A stretch of DNA of 64,000 bases from Pedobacter frigoris (GTDB taxonomy: Bacteria; Bacteroidota; Bacteroidia; Sphingobacteriales; Sphingobacteriaceae), in the NCBI RefSeq assembly GCF_005116445.1, contig NZ_SWBQ01000002.1:806001-870000 (forward strand), given 5' to 3'. The notes under the pieces are model-generated. The model had not been told where the DNA came from and did not search any database. It was given only the letters and a program-made list of their open reading frames with translations. The position numbers were made by a program, and so were the translations under genes. Shown one piece after another: positions 16,948-25,015 of the stretch; the first letter of the stretch is position 1; every line of letters starts with the position of its first letter.

Positions 16948-17938
16948 ACTGAAAAAATCTTCTGGAGTAATATTGTTTATGAAATCCCCTTACGGTATAT
17001 AAAAATGCACGTCCGATCACCTTTTTGATCCATACACCTTCCTCTGAGCTTTTGTAACACATGATGTCTTCGTTGAGGTGAGCTATCATCTGTTCGGCTT
17101 TCGACAAGGCCAGCACATATGGCTTATAGACATGTTTAATCTGGTTGCTGTTCAGCGGATAAGTATCGCCTGTCAATCTGAAGCTATTATTCCAGGTATA
17201 GGTAAACGCATGATAATGGTAGAATACGAGGTCAAACTTCTTATTACTAAAAAACTCTGTGCCCTTCACTTTTCCCGATTCGTTTTTAAAGGCATATTGC
17301 TGCACATTCCATGGAGCTACACCCCCGCCCAGGTTTTTAAGTTCCTGCACGCAGCTATATGTTTTCGGCCAGTTGTCCAGGTATTTCTGATCTCCGAATT
17401 TTCCATCTTCCATTCTGCAGAAACACCATTCCAGGCAAGCATCTACCCACCAGTTCAACACTTCCATTCCTTCCTTGTTATTTTTGAAGGTCATGTACTG
17501 AACGCAGTAAATTCCACTGGTCTCAGACTGGTCAAAGCAGGGTGTATACCTGTGTTTTGTAATCTGAACAGACTTTTCACCCATTTCATTAAACAATGCA
17601 ATTGGGTTACTGAAAAAAAGCAGGTCAGCATCAACGTAAGTACAATGGTCCAGGTCATACGTTCCAATGCAGTATTTGATAGACGAAGAAGCGCAGGTCC
17701 AGCAGTATTCAGTTGCCGTCCTCCCTACTTTTACATCAAGCAGCTTTTCATTTTCAAATTCCTTTAGACTGATGATGGTCGCATTGGATAGATTTAACTT
17801 TGTCATTGCCTCAAAACAGTCATCACCAAAAGCAAGAATATAAAGATGAAAATCTTCACAATGTTGCTCAAGTGAATTGTACATGGCGAGACCGCGGGAT
17901 AAATAAGCAGCGTTAAATAACGTACAGAATTTAAGCAT
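16931..17938 (-). CDS. Glycosyltransferase, nucleotide-diphospho-sugar fold
   Basis: A 335-residue protein with the start of a GT-A type transferase: FCTLFNAAYLSRGLAMYNSL at the N-terminus, and a DxD metal/nucleotide motif in CTYVDADLLFFSNP (about residues 97-110). There is no signal peptide or membrane helix, so it acts in the cytosol or at the inner membrane face. It contains many Cys and Trp residues (for example YCWTCASSS and CLEWCFCRME). Family membership looks closest to GT8-like proteins but is not certain. Position between a methyltransferase and amino-sugar genes suggests that it attaches a sugar in the same glycan. Overlaps of eight bases upstream and 17 bases downstream tie it to the operon. 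Confidence 0.75.
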   Translation of the reverse strand: MLKFCTLFNAAYLSRGLAMYNSLEQHCEDFHLYILAFGDDCFEAMTKLNLSNATIISLKEFENEKLLDVKVGRTATEYCWTCASSSIKYCIGTYDLDHCTYVDADLLFFSNPIALFNEMGEKSVQITKHRYTPCFDQSETSGIYCVQYMTFKNNKEGMEVLNWWVDACLEWCFCRMEDGKFGDQKYLDNWPKTYSCVQELKNLGGGVAPWNVQQYAFKNESGKVKGTEFFSNKKFDLVFYHYHAFTYTWNNSFRLTGDTYPLNSNQIKHVYKPYVLALSKAEQMIAHLNEDIMCYKSSEEGVWIKKVIGRAFLYTVRGFHKQYYSRRFFQYGFFN

Positions 17939-18731
17939 TTTCAGATAAGTTAATTAAGTAAAAACCCTTGTTGGTTGCCACCGGCTTTTCATCTATACAC
18001 ATAATCTCTTCACCTTCTACATAAGAAGGGAACTGAGCTATTACTTTATATTGATTGGAAAAGTGGCTTAGAAAAAATTCTTCATGGAAAAACCAGGAAG
18101 GATAAGATGCAGGATAAACTTCAGGCGGAACAACCTGTAATGTCAGGCGGTCATTCGGACTATTGTTAAAGGCTGTCCTGTCGAAAATAATGAAAGGAAA
18201 ATTATACAATGCCAGTTTACTCAGAAAAGCATGCGGCTTTTCCAGGTATTGAACAGAGCTGGACAGCAATACCAGATCAACCTTTTTTTCAGCCTGACAT
18301 TCTTCAATAGATTTATAAAATTTAAGAGTCTGGTCTTCAAAATTTGCTTTACCACAATCTACGTAGTGAGGCTGCTCTACAATATTCCAGCTCGCACACT
18401 GTTCAGCAGTAAAAAAATCCTTTACCTGGTAGTATGTGGTTCCCAGAGAGCCGCCAAAATCCAAAACATGAATGGGCCGTTTCTTTATGGAAGCGCTCAG
18501 TTGCAGAAAAGCAATTAAGGCATAAGGATATTCTTTTTTATCGAAAGTTACCGAATCACGTTCATAAACAGCCTCACCATTTTTTACCTTTAGCAATGCA
18601 TTTTTTGTACGTTCTAATATGATGTCTTTATCATATCCGCCGGCTTTCTCAAGTACGGCAGACCAGGATGAATAATCCCCAAACCAACCATACGGATTCT
18701 TTTTAGATCTTGAGAAAAGTCTTTTCAGCAT
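17931..18731 (-). CDS. Putative methyltransferase, TIGR04325-like
   Basis: A 266-residue protein that resembles the TIGR04325 group of putative SAM-dependent methyltransferases found in polysaccharide clusters. Visible parts are an N-terminal NPYGWFGDYSSWSAVLEKA, a SAM-binding-type glycine strand IHVLDFGGSLGTTYYQV (about 85-101) and an acidic strand KVDLVLLSSSVQYLEKP (about 145-160), as expected of a Rossmann methyltransferase. It is the first gene of the four-gene sugar operon and overlaps the glycosyltransferase by eight bases. Acceptor is unknown; a sugar hydroxyl of the glycan made by this operon is the simple guess. No signal peptide is present. Confidence 0.75.
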   Translation of the reverse strand: MLKRLFSRSKKNPYGWFGDYSSWSAVLEKAGGYDKDIILERTKNALLKVKNGEAVYERDSVTFDKKEYPYALIAFLQLSASIKKRPIHVLDFGGSLGTTYYQVKDFFTAEQCASWNIVEQPHYVDCGKANFEDQTLKFYKSIEECQAEKKVDLVLLSSSVQYLEKPHAFLSKLALYNFPFIIFDRTAFNNSPNDRLTLQVVPPEVYPASYPSWFFHEEFFLSHFSNQYKVIAQFPSYVEGEEIMCIDEKPVATNKGFYLINLSENA

Positions 18732-18807
18732 ATATTGATATCAGATTCTGATATCAAGACAATGGTTTGTTCAAAAAGTCCTATACGATTTTAAAAAATA
18801 TTTCACA

Positions 18808-18834
18808 TAAAAAAAGGAGGCTCATCGGCCTCCT
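18808..18834 (-). terminator. Intrinsic terminator overlapping the PRC-barrel stop codon
   Basis: Read on the minus strand, a 7-bp stem (18828-18834 with 18815-18821) and a six-base loop are followed by seven T. The last Gly-Gly-Arg codons form one arm and the TGA stop (18822-18824) lies in the loop, so the terminator is built into the gene end. Confidence 0.85.
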
Positions 18835-19304
18835 CCTCTTTGATAAAATCTACCCTTGTCAAAATGATGATGGTTATAAAACTCATTCTGATCAAACTCA
18901 GTGATCGAATCTTCTATGCGTAACGCAGCCGGACTTCCGATTACAGATCGGATGAGCACTTCTGTATCCGGACCTATGTCATCTTTATCATAATCCGGAA
19001 GCGCATTGTACTGATCAATATGCAACCCCGGAAGCACTACCTCATCGTCATTCGAATGCAGGTGAGCGATGCCTAGCGGTATCATCACTTTCTTATCTTC
19101 CAAGTTCATTCCATTATCATCCAGATCTATGATAAGGTACCGAACAGCACGTGTCTGCGGATCAAACAGCAGTTCTTCCACCTCGCCTATATAAGTACCG
19201 ATTTCGTCTTTTACTTCCCAGCCAATGATGTTAGGCTCGTTGTCAACAATCTGAAAATCACTGCCAGTCAGTTCTTGCAGGCTTCTATACGTATTTTGTT
19301 CCAT
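18822..19304 (-). CDS. PRC-barrel domain protein
   Basis: A 160-residue soluble protein. Residues about 25-75 form a PRC-barrel: GWEVKDEIGTYIGEVEELLF, then RAVRYLIIDLDDNG, the usual beta-barrel pattern, followed by MIPLGIAHLHSNDDEVVLPG. The C-terminal third is polar, with a His-rich run (NHHHFD) and a Gly/Arg end. PRC-barrels bind RNA, protein or metals in different settings; single-domain forms like this are often stress-associated in environmental bacteria, which is only a tentative hint here. It lies 26 bases after the OmpA-like gene and is probably in the same transcript, which ends at the terminator that overlaps its own stop codon. Confidence 0.85.
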   Translation of the reverse strand: MEQNTYRSLQELTGSDFQIVDNEPNIIGWEVKDEIGTYIGEVEELLFDPQTRAVRYLIIDLDDNGMNLEDKKVMIPLGIAHLHSNDDEVVLPGLHIDQYNALPDYDKDDIGPDTEVLIRSVIGSPAALRIEDSITEFDQNEFYNHHHFDKGRFYQRGGGR

Positions 19305-19330
19305 GTTTTTTCTTTTAGGTATGATGATGA

Positions 19331-19957
19331 CTATTGTTTTGGAAATACTACAATAGAAACATTCCGGTTCTGTTGTCTTCCGGCTTTGGTTTCATTAGTC
19401 GCTACCGGTTCCGTTTCGCCCAGCGATTGTACGGATACGTTATCGGCCGGAACGCTACCCTTTTCAGTCAGCCAATTTCTCACAGTTGCAGCACGCTCCT
19501 TGCCGAGCTCCTTGTTTTCATCCGCGGGACCGGTTGAATCGGTACTTCCGAACACACCTATGGTTGCACCCTCAAAACGTTTGTTCAGCACATCGGCAAT
19601 CATTCTAAGTTTCTGAACCCCATTTTCAGATAAGTCATTGCCTGCAGTGGGGAAAAGAATGTTTTCACCAAGAGAATAAATGGTATAGGTTCCGCTGCTG
19701 CGTGTCTGGATATCCGCATCAGTGATATCCGCATCTGTTTGTGTCGCTGAATTGAAATCGATACTGGCCCAGTCCGGAGCAGTCTTCGCGATTGGTGTCC
19801 TGGTATTATCAGCAGCAATGGTGTCCGGATCTGCTGTGGTACTTTCATTGTTGCATTTACTCATCAGTAAACCTGCCAGCAGGATGACCAACAATACAAT
19901 TAACAGCCAGACCCACCAGGGCCTCGACGGTTTTGGTTCTACTTCTAAATGTGCCAT
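19331..19957 (-). CDS. OmpA-family protein with N-terminal membrane anchor
   Basis: A 208-residue protein with a short cytosolic start, one membrane helix (about 13-31, WVWLLIVLLVILLAGLLMS), a low-complexity linker and a C-terminal OmpA peptidoglycan-binding domain (about 90-208). The domain shows ENILFPTAGNDLSENGVQKL, the core GSTDSTGPADENKELGKERA and the end NRNVSIVVF. Normal OmpA-type domains have a D and R that hold diaminopimelate; the TD...ER pattern here keeps them. The start at 19957 is chosen over an upstream ATG since it leads directly to the anchor. Probably anchored in the inner membrane and binding the wall from the periplasm. A Cys at the end of the helix (SKCNN) raises the alternative of a lipoprotein, but the signal is not typical. 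Confidence 0.88.
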   Translation of the reverse strand: MAHLEVEPKPSRPWWVWLLIVLLVILLAGLLMSKCNNESTTADPDTIAADNTRTPIAKTAPDWASIDFNSATQTDADITDADIQTRSSGTYTIYSLGENILFPTAGNDLSENGVQKLRMIADVLNKRFEGATIGVFGSTDSTGPADENKELGKERAATVRNWLTEKGSVPADNVSVQSLGETEPVATNETKAGRQQNRNVSIVVFPKQ

Positions 19958-20159
19958 ATTTCTCGTTTTTAGGTTGATGTGGTTCCTGATTTGAAACCGG
20001 AGATACAACACCCGCCAATAGAAAATGTTTTAAAGGGGATTTTCACCCCAAATAAGGGAGATCGTCATCCGTAGTAGTTTAATGCTATAGCTAGATTTAA
20101 TGTATTCTCAGAGCGTCAACAAAATCTAACCAATATTCAACCCTTAAACCTAATTAGAA

Positions 20160-21356
20160 ATGAAAAATAATCTAACATTATTGCCTTTGTTACTTTTATT
20201 ATTAAGCACTGCCTGTAAAAAACAGGAAACACAGCAAGAACCAGTATCAGCAGGATTGTCATTAGATAACAAGCTTGCTGTTAATGCACCCATCACTACC
20301 CTGGCCTATACAACAGACCATACCTATAATCTCAACGTGGTTTATTTTGTTCCGAATGATGTTCCTGCCGTAGCTAATTATCAAAGCAGACTGAGTGAGA
20401 TTTTGATTAACCTGCAGACCTTTTACAAAAATGAAATGTCAAGGAACGGCTATGGCATGAAAACGTTTGGTCTTTATAAAGACGGTGCCAACGTAAGAAT
20501 CATAACAATCAACGGCGCTTATGGTAAATCGCAATACCCATATTCAGGGGGAAATGGCGCTGTATGGTCTGAAGTGCAGGCTTACAAAACAGCCCACCCG
20601 ACTGAATTCGATAGTGATCATTATTTAATTATTCTTCCTGCTTATTCATACAATGCAAGCGGAGAACCAAGTGGCGGACCATTTTATGGAACCGGCAGGG
20701 TATGTTATGCGCTTGATTATAATGGAATGGCCTATTCGGCACTTGGCACCGGGGGTACAGCTGGAACCAGGGCTACCAAATGGATTGGGGGAATGGCCCA
20801 TGAGTTGGGACACGGTTTAAATCTTCCCCATAATAAGGGTCAGGTTTACCAGACTACTGCCTTAGGCACCGCTTTAATGGGCGCAGGAAATTATACTTAT
20901 GGAATTTCTCCGACATTTTTAACACATGCAGATTGTGCAATCTTAAATCAAAATCAGGTTTTTCAAAATTCTACTTCCATAACTTATCATGGAGCCGTTA
21001 CTTCATCACTAACTGCGTTAACTGCGAACTACAATGCCTCGACCCAAACCATTCAGGCCAGTGGATCTTTTGCCAGTACGGTGACGGTGAAATCTGTCGA
21101 CATTTACCTTGATCCAAATGTTAATAATGAAGGTACAGGTGGTAATACAGACTACAATGCGGTTGCATTTAAACAAGACATCAGTAGTGGGACTTCCTTT
21201 AATATCAATATGAAGGTAAGCGAGCTCTATGAAAAGGCAAATACCCCTTACCAAATGAAAATCAGATTGATTTGTCAGAATGGGGTAGTCAAAACTTATA
21301 ATTATTCGTTTAGTTTCGTAAATGGAGTACCTAATATCAACATAACTGCACCATAG
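20160..21356 (+). CDS. Metzincin-like zinc metallopeptidase lipoprotein
   Basis: A 398-residue exported lipoprotein: signal peptide with lipobox LLSTAC then Lys-Lys. The catalytic zinc site is an extended HExxHxxxxxH motif, H214, E215, H218 and H224 (HELGHGLNLPH), followed about 15 residues on by an ALMGAG segment that could be the Met-turn. These mark a metzincin-type peptidase. The region from about 270 to the end is beta-rich, with TVKSVDIYLDPN and YQMKIRLICQNG strands, suggestive of an Ig-like or carbohydrate-binding module. It is likely a surface protease or glycoprotein-degrading enzyme; the exact peptidase family and substrate are unclear. It is divergent from the OmpA-like gene and stands alone. 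Confidence 0.82.
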   Translation: MKNNLTLLPLLLLLLSTACKKQETQQEPVSAGLSLDNKLAVNAPITTLAYTTDHTYNLNVVYFVPNDVPAVANYQSRLSEILINLQTFYKNEMSRNGYGMKTFGLYKDGANVRIITINGAYGKSQYPYSGGNGAVWSEVQAYKTAHPTEFDSDHYLIILPAYSYNASGEPSGGPFYGTGRVCYALDYNGMAYSALGTGGTAGTRATKWIGGMAHELGHGLNLPHNKGQVYQTTALGTALMGAGNYTYGISPTFLTHADCAILNQNQVFQNSTSITYHGAVTSSLTALTANYNASTQTIQASGSFASTVTVKSVDIYLDPNVNNEGTGGNTDYNAVAFKQDISSGTSFNINMKVSELYEKANTPYQMKIRLICQNGVVKTYNYSFSFVNGVPNINITAP

Positions 21357-21397
21357 ATCTAAGTAAAATAACTTAGTACCTGGATTTTGTTGACACT

Positions 21398-21428
21398 AAT
21401 GATTCCCGGACTTTATCCGGGAATCATT
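21398..21428. terminator. Perfect 13-bp hairpin after the metallopeptidase
   Basis: AATGATTCCCGGA (21398-21410) and TCCGGGAATCATT (21416-21428) pair perfectly around a five-base loop, 41 bases after the stop. There is no T run on either side, so it may act in transcript processing or stability, or as a weak terminator. Confidence 0.6.
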
Positions 21429-21565
21429 AAAGCCTTCAAACCACAACTTCTCCCAAATATAACTGTTTACGTCCCAATCTCCTGTCTGCCCCAGATCTCT
21501 TGTACAGCAGCTCTCAACAGGAGTAATATTCATTGTCACCAAATCTTCATTTAGCACTCTGCCAA

Positions 21566-21598
21566 TTTGTCATTTACAAATTAAATTGTGTATTTTTG
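21566..21598 (+). promoter_or_regulatory. miaB promoter
   Basis: TTTG at 21566-21569, a 21-base spacer and TATTTTTG at 21591-21598 together fit the Bacteroidetes -33/-7 consensus. The miaB ATG is 26 bases further on. Confidence 0.6.
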
Positions 21599-21623
21599 AT
21601 CCCCACAATAATGTTGACCTTTT

Positions 21624-23162
21624 ATGATTGATCTACAGCTGACAGATAAAACACACGATGAAGAGCGCCAGGGAGAAGCTTTGATTATTGACGCACCCAT
21701 AGTTCGCAATGGCAGGAAACTGTATATTGAAAGCTATGGTTGCCAGATGAATTTTGCTGACAGTGAGATTGTTGCATCTATCCTATTGGATCAGGGATTT
21801 GAAACCACCGGCGACTATAAAGAAGCAGATGTGGTATTCATCAATACCTGCTCGATACGTGAAAATGCAGAACAAAGGGTACGCAACAGACTTTCGCAGT
21901 TCGGTGTTGAAAAACGCAGAAATCCTAAACTAATTGTAGGTGTGCTGGGTTGCATGGCTGAACGCTTAAAATCTAAATTTCTCGATGAGGAAAAACTGGT
22001 AGATGTTGTTGTAGGGCCGGATGCTTACCGTGAATTGCCACAGCTATTGAGCGAGGTAGAAAGCGGACAGAAAGCCATCAACGTATTGCTTTCGCGTGAG
22101 GAAACTTATGCAGACATCAGTCCTGTGCGGTTAAGCGGAAATGGCATTACAGCTTTCATTTCCATCATGAGGGGTTGCGACAATATGTGTTCTTTCTGCG
22201 TGGTTCCTTTCACCAGGGGCCGTGAACGCAGCAGAGATCCGCACTCTATCCTGGCTGAAGCAAATGATTTATTTGAAAGAGGCTACAGAGAGGTGACTTT
22301 ACTCGGACAGAATGTAGATTCTTATCAATGGAACAAGTCGGCAGAGGATCAGCCTAAAACTGATGCGCTTGCTGATGACATCAATACTTTAACGGGCGAT
22401 GCCTTGCTGGATGCACTGAGCAAAGAAAGCGAATTGCCTGCGCATCGATTAAAAGCAGGGCTGAGCAATGTTGATGTAAATTTTGCGCAGTTACTGGCGA
22501 TGGTTGCTGAAATCAGTCCTGAATTAAGGATACGCTTTTCTACCTCCCATCCAAAAGACATTACAGATGAGGTATTGTATACGATAAAAAAATACCACAA
22601 CATCTGCAATTATATTCACCTGCCAGTTCAGTCAGGCAACTCCAGGATACTGGCCCTGATGAACAGAACGTATACCCGTGAATGGTATATGAACAGGATT
22701 GATGCCATACGCCGCATCATTCCGGGTTGCGCCATCTCAGCAGATATCATTGCAGGGTTCTGTACGGAAACAGAAGAAGAACATCAGGATACATTGAGTA
22801 TCATGGACTATGCGAGGTATAACTTTGCCTATACTTTTTCTTATTCGGAACGCCCGGGTACTTTAGCAGCAAGAAAGTATAAGGATGATGTTCCGGAAGA
22901 GGTAAAAGCACGTCGTCTGGCTGAGATATTTAAAAAACAACAGGAAGATTCCCTGGCTTGCCTGGAGGAATTTGTGGGCAAAACAGTGAAAGTGCTGATT
23001 GAAGGTTTTTCTAAAAAATCTGATAAAGAATACAGAGGCCGTAACGACGAGAATGCGATGGTGGTTTTTCCGGTTACAGAAACCGTAAAACCTGGAGAAT
23101 ATGCAAATGTTTATGTAGAACGCTGCACCTCGGCCACGCTGATCGGAAGGGTTGTGAATTAA
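21624..23162 (+). CDS. miaB: tRNA-2-methylthio-N6-dimethylallyladenosine synthase
   Basis: A 512-residue radical-SAM methylthiotransferase that adds the 2-methylthio group to N6-isopentenyl-A37 of tRNAs reading UNN codons. The N-terminal MTTase domain holds C40, C76 and C110 for the auxiliary 4Fe-4S cluster (SYGCQMN, NTCSIRE, LGCMAER). The radical SAM cluster is C185, C189, C192 ([18 protein letters not shown]). A TRAM domain closes the protein (KTVKVLIEG to LIGRVVN). Between the NVDSYQWN and VDVNFAQLL segments there is an insertion of about 45 residues (roughly 235-282) that enterobacterial MiaB lacks. It has its own promoter and heads a run that continues with the sigma-54 activator and lptE. 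Confidence 0.95.
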   Translation: MIDLQLTDKTHDEERQGEALIIDAPIVRNGRKLYIESYGCQMNFADSEIVASILLDQGFETTGDYKEADVVFINTCSIRENAEQRVRNRLSQFGVEKRRNPKLIVGVLGCMAERLKSKFLDEEKLVDVVVGPDAYRELPQLLSEVESGQKAINVLLSREETYADISPVRLSGNGITAFISIMRGCDNMCSFCVVPFTRGRERSRDPHSILAEANDLFERGYREVTLLGQNVDSYQWNKSAEDQPKTDALADDINTLTGDALLDALSKESELPAHRLKAGLSNVDVNFAQLLAMVAEISPELRIRFSTSHPKDITDEVLYTIKKYHNICNYIHLPVQSGNSRILALMNRTYTREWYMNRIDAIRRIIPGCAISADIIAGFCTETEEEHQDTLSIMDYARYNFAYTFSYSERPGTLAARKYKDDVPEEVKARRLAEIFKKQQEDSLACLEEFVGKTVKVLIEGFSKKSDKEYRGRNDENAMVVFPVTETVKPGEYANVYVERCTSATLIGRVVN

Positions 23163-23246
23163 TTGACGATTGTAGATTTACGATTGTGGATTTGATCGAC
23201 AGACACGCCAATCGTAATTCGTAAATCAAAATTCGTAAATCATAAT
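23163..23246. repeat. AT-rich intergenic repeat block before the sigma-54 activator
   Basis: The 84-base gap is made mostly of variants of GATTTACGATT and its complement AATCGTAAATC: ACGATTGTAGATTTACGATT near its start and CAATCGTAATTCGTAAATC plus ATTCGTAAATC near its end, facing each other. A related CGTAAATCTAAAATCT stretch sits just before groEL. Confidence 0.55.
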
Positions 23247-24482
23247 ATGGATATACAAGACATTAAAAACCGCTTTGGAATAATTGGGGGCTCTCCCTTG
23301 TTAAACAGAGCTATAGATATAGCCAGACAGGTTGCCCCTACCGATATGTCTGTTTTAATTACCGGTGAAAGCGGTAGTGGTAAAGAAGTATTTTCTCACA
23401 TCATCCATCAGATGAGTACCAGAAAACACGGTGCCTTTATCGCCGTAAACTGCGGGGCAATACCGGAAGGAACTATTGACTCTGAACTGTTTGGTCATGA
23501 GAAAGGCTCTTTTACCGGTGCTCATGAGGCCCGCAAAGGATATTTTGAAGTAGCAAATGGCGGTACAATCTTTTTGGATGAGGTAGCTGAATTGCCACTG
23601 GGTACCCAGGCCAGATTATTGAGGATCCTGGAAAGCGGAGAATACCTGAGGGTGGGTTCATCAAAAGTTCAGAAAACGGATGTAAGGATTATTGCGGCTA
23701 CAAACGTGGACGTATATAACCGTGTGAAATCAGGAAAATTCCGTGAAGATCTTTACTATAGATTAAATACCGTGCCTTTGCGCATTCCGGCTTTGCATGA
23801 ACGCAAGGAGGATATTTACCTGCTGTTCAGAAAATTCTCGGCCGACTTTAGCGACAAATACCGCAGTCCGGGCATACAACTGGAGCCCGATGCGATACAG
23901 ATCCTGAGCAATTACAGCTGGCCGGGAAACGTAAGACAGCTGAAAAACATAGCGGAACAGATTTGCGTACTGGAAAAAGACAGGAATGTAACTGCGGCAG
24001 CTTTACTAAATTATATCCCTAATGAAAGTGCTACAAATTTGCCGGTGGCCATCAACGGGAACAATAAAGAAGATTATACGGAAAGGGACATTCTGTACAA
24101 GGTGCTTTTTGACATGAAAAAGGACATGATGGAATTGAAAAAACTGGTAGCCGAAATCATTCAGAATGGGGGCAACACTGCTCATGTTATGGCTGACAAT
24201 CCGCATTACATCAATCAGCTTTACCAGGAGATTGACCAGACCACAGGGCATGATTCCAACACCTTAACGATTAAAAAGCCTTTGCAAAATGCACCTGTGG
24301 ATTATAACTATACGCATGAGGCAGAAGAGGTTGAAGAATCATTATCTTTGATAGACAAGGAATCTGATCTGATTAAAAAGGCGCTAAAGAAACACAAAGG
24401 CAAACGTAAATTTGCTGCCCAGGAACTCGGAATTTCTGAACGTACTTTATATAGAAAGATTAAAGAACTTAATTTAAACTAG
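23247..24482 (+). CDS. Sigma-54-dependent transcriptional activator
   Basis: A 411-residue bacterial enhancer-binding protein. The AAA+ domain starts almost at residue 1 and shows Walker A GESGSGKE (about 39-46), the sigma-54 contact loop GSFTGAHEA (normally GAFTGA), Walker B GGTIFLDEVAELP and the arginine-finger region. It ends in a Fis-type helix-turn-helix (RKFAAQELGISERTLYRKI, last 25 residues). There is no receiver, GAF or PAS domain, so activity must be set by expression or by another protein; residues about 265-370 form a charged linker of unknown role. It lies two bases before lptE, an unusual partner for such a regulator, and probably acts with sigma-54 on envelope genes, which is inference. 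Confidence 0.93.
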   Translation: MDIQDIKNRFGIIGGSPLLNRAIDIARQVAPTDMSVLITGESGSGKEVFSHIIHQMSTRKHGAFIAVNCGAIPEGTIDSELFGHEKGSFTGAHEARKGYFEVANGGTIFLDEVAELPLGTQARLLRILESGEYLRVGSSKVQKTDVRIIAATNVDVYNRVKSGKFREDLYYRLNTVPLRIPALHERKEDIYLLFRKFSADFSDKYRSPGIQLEPDAIQILSNYSWPGNVRQLKNIAEQICVLEKDRNVTAAALLNYIPNESATNLPVAINGNNKEDYTERDILYKVLFDMKKDMMELKKLVAEIIQNGGNTAHVMADNPHYINQLYQEIDQTTGHDSNTLTIKKPLQNAPVDYNYTHEAEEVEESLSLIDKESDLIKKALKKHKGKRKFAAQELGISERTLYRKIKELNLN

Positions 24483-24484
24483 GT

Positions 24485-24982
24485 ATGAAATATTTGTATG
24501 GCTTGATCTGCTTATTGGCCTTTAGCGGCTGCAAAATAGCACTAAACGGAGCTTCAATTCCACCAGAAATGAAGTCTGTAAGCGTCAGGGTTTTTGAAAA
24601 CAATGCTCCGTTGGTAGTACCGACTTTAAGCTCCAATTTTACTGAGGAATTAAAAACACGTATCCGTAACCAGACGAGTTTGCGTATCACCACAGGTGAT
24701 GCAGACGGTGTTTTTTCAGGAAACATTACAGGATACAGCCTGACGCCGGAAGCGATTACCGATAACAACAGACCAACGGCCGGGGCAACCCGCCTGACCA
24801 TCAGGGTAAGTGTGAAGTATACCAATAACCTGAACCCTAAGCAGAGCTTTGAACAGAGTTTTGAAAAATATAAGGTGTTCAAACTGGCAGGAAGTCTTCA
24901 GATCCAGGAACAGGGCATTGCGAAAGATGTGACAGCAATGCTTACCGAAGATATTTTTAATGCCGCTTTTGCACAATGGTAG
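24485..24982 (+). CDS. lptE: LptE-family LPS-assembly lipoprotein
   Basis: A 165-residue lipoprotein: signal peptide with lipobox AFSGC, then the beta-alpha-beta pattern of the Bacteroidetes LptE group (PPEMKSVSVRVFENNAPLV, LSSNFTEELKTRIRNQTSLR, ADGVFSGNITGYSLTP). LptE plugs the LptD barrel and helps place lipopolysaccharide in the outer leaflet. The closing helix GIAKDVTAMLTEDIFNAAF is also typical. It starts two bases after the sigma-54 activator stop and is followed after 33 bases by a TPR-like gene and secG, an envelope-related operon. Similarity to proteobacterial LptE is weak, as is normal for this phylum. Confidence 0.88.
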   Translation: MKYLYGLICLLAFSGCKIALNGASIPPEMKSVSVRVFENNAPLVVPTLSSNFTEELKTRIRNQTSLRITTGDADGVFSGNITGYSLTPEAITDNNRPTAGATRLTIRVSVKYTNNLNPKQSFEQSFEKYKVFKLAGSLQIQEQGIAKDVTAMLTEDIFNAAFAQW

Positions 24983-25015
24983 GCTAAAATAGAGATCAAT
25001 TAGTAACTTAGCGAC

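Noticed and set aside
17078..17767. 229-codon plus-strand frame opposite the glycosyltransferase
   Set aside because: The minus-strand gene has a clear DxD motif and overlapping neighbours; the plus-strand translation has no recognisable pattern and no promoter.
21551..21560. TTAGCACTC, one half of a CIRCE element, upstream of miaB
   Set aside because: The other half is absent at the required 9-base distance.
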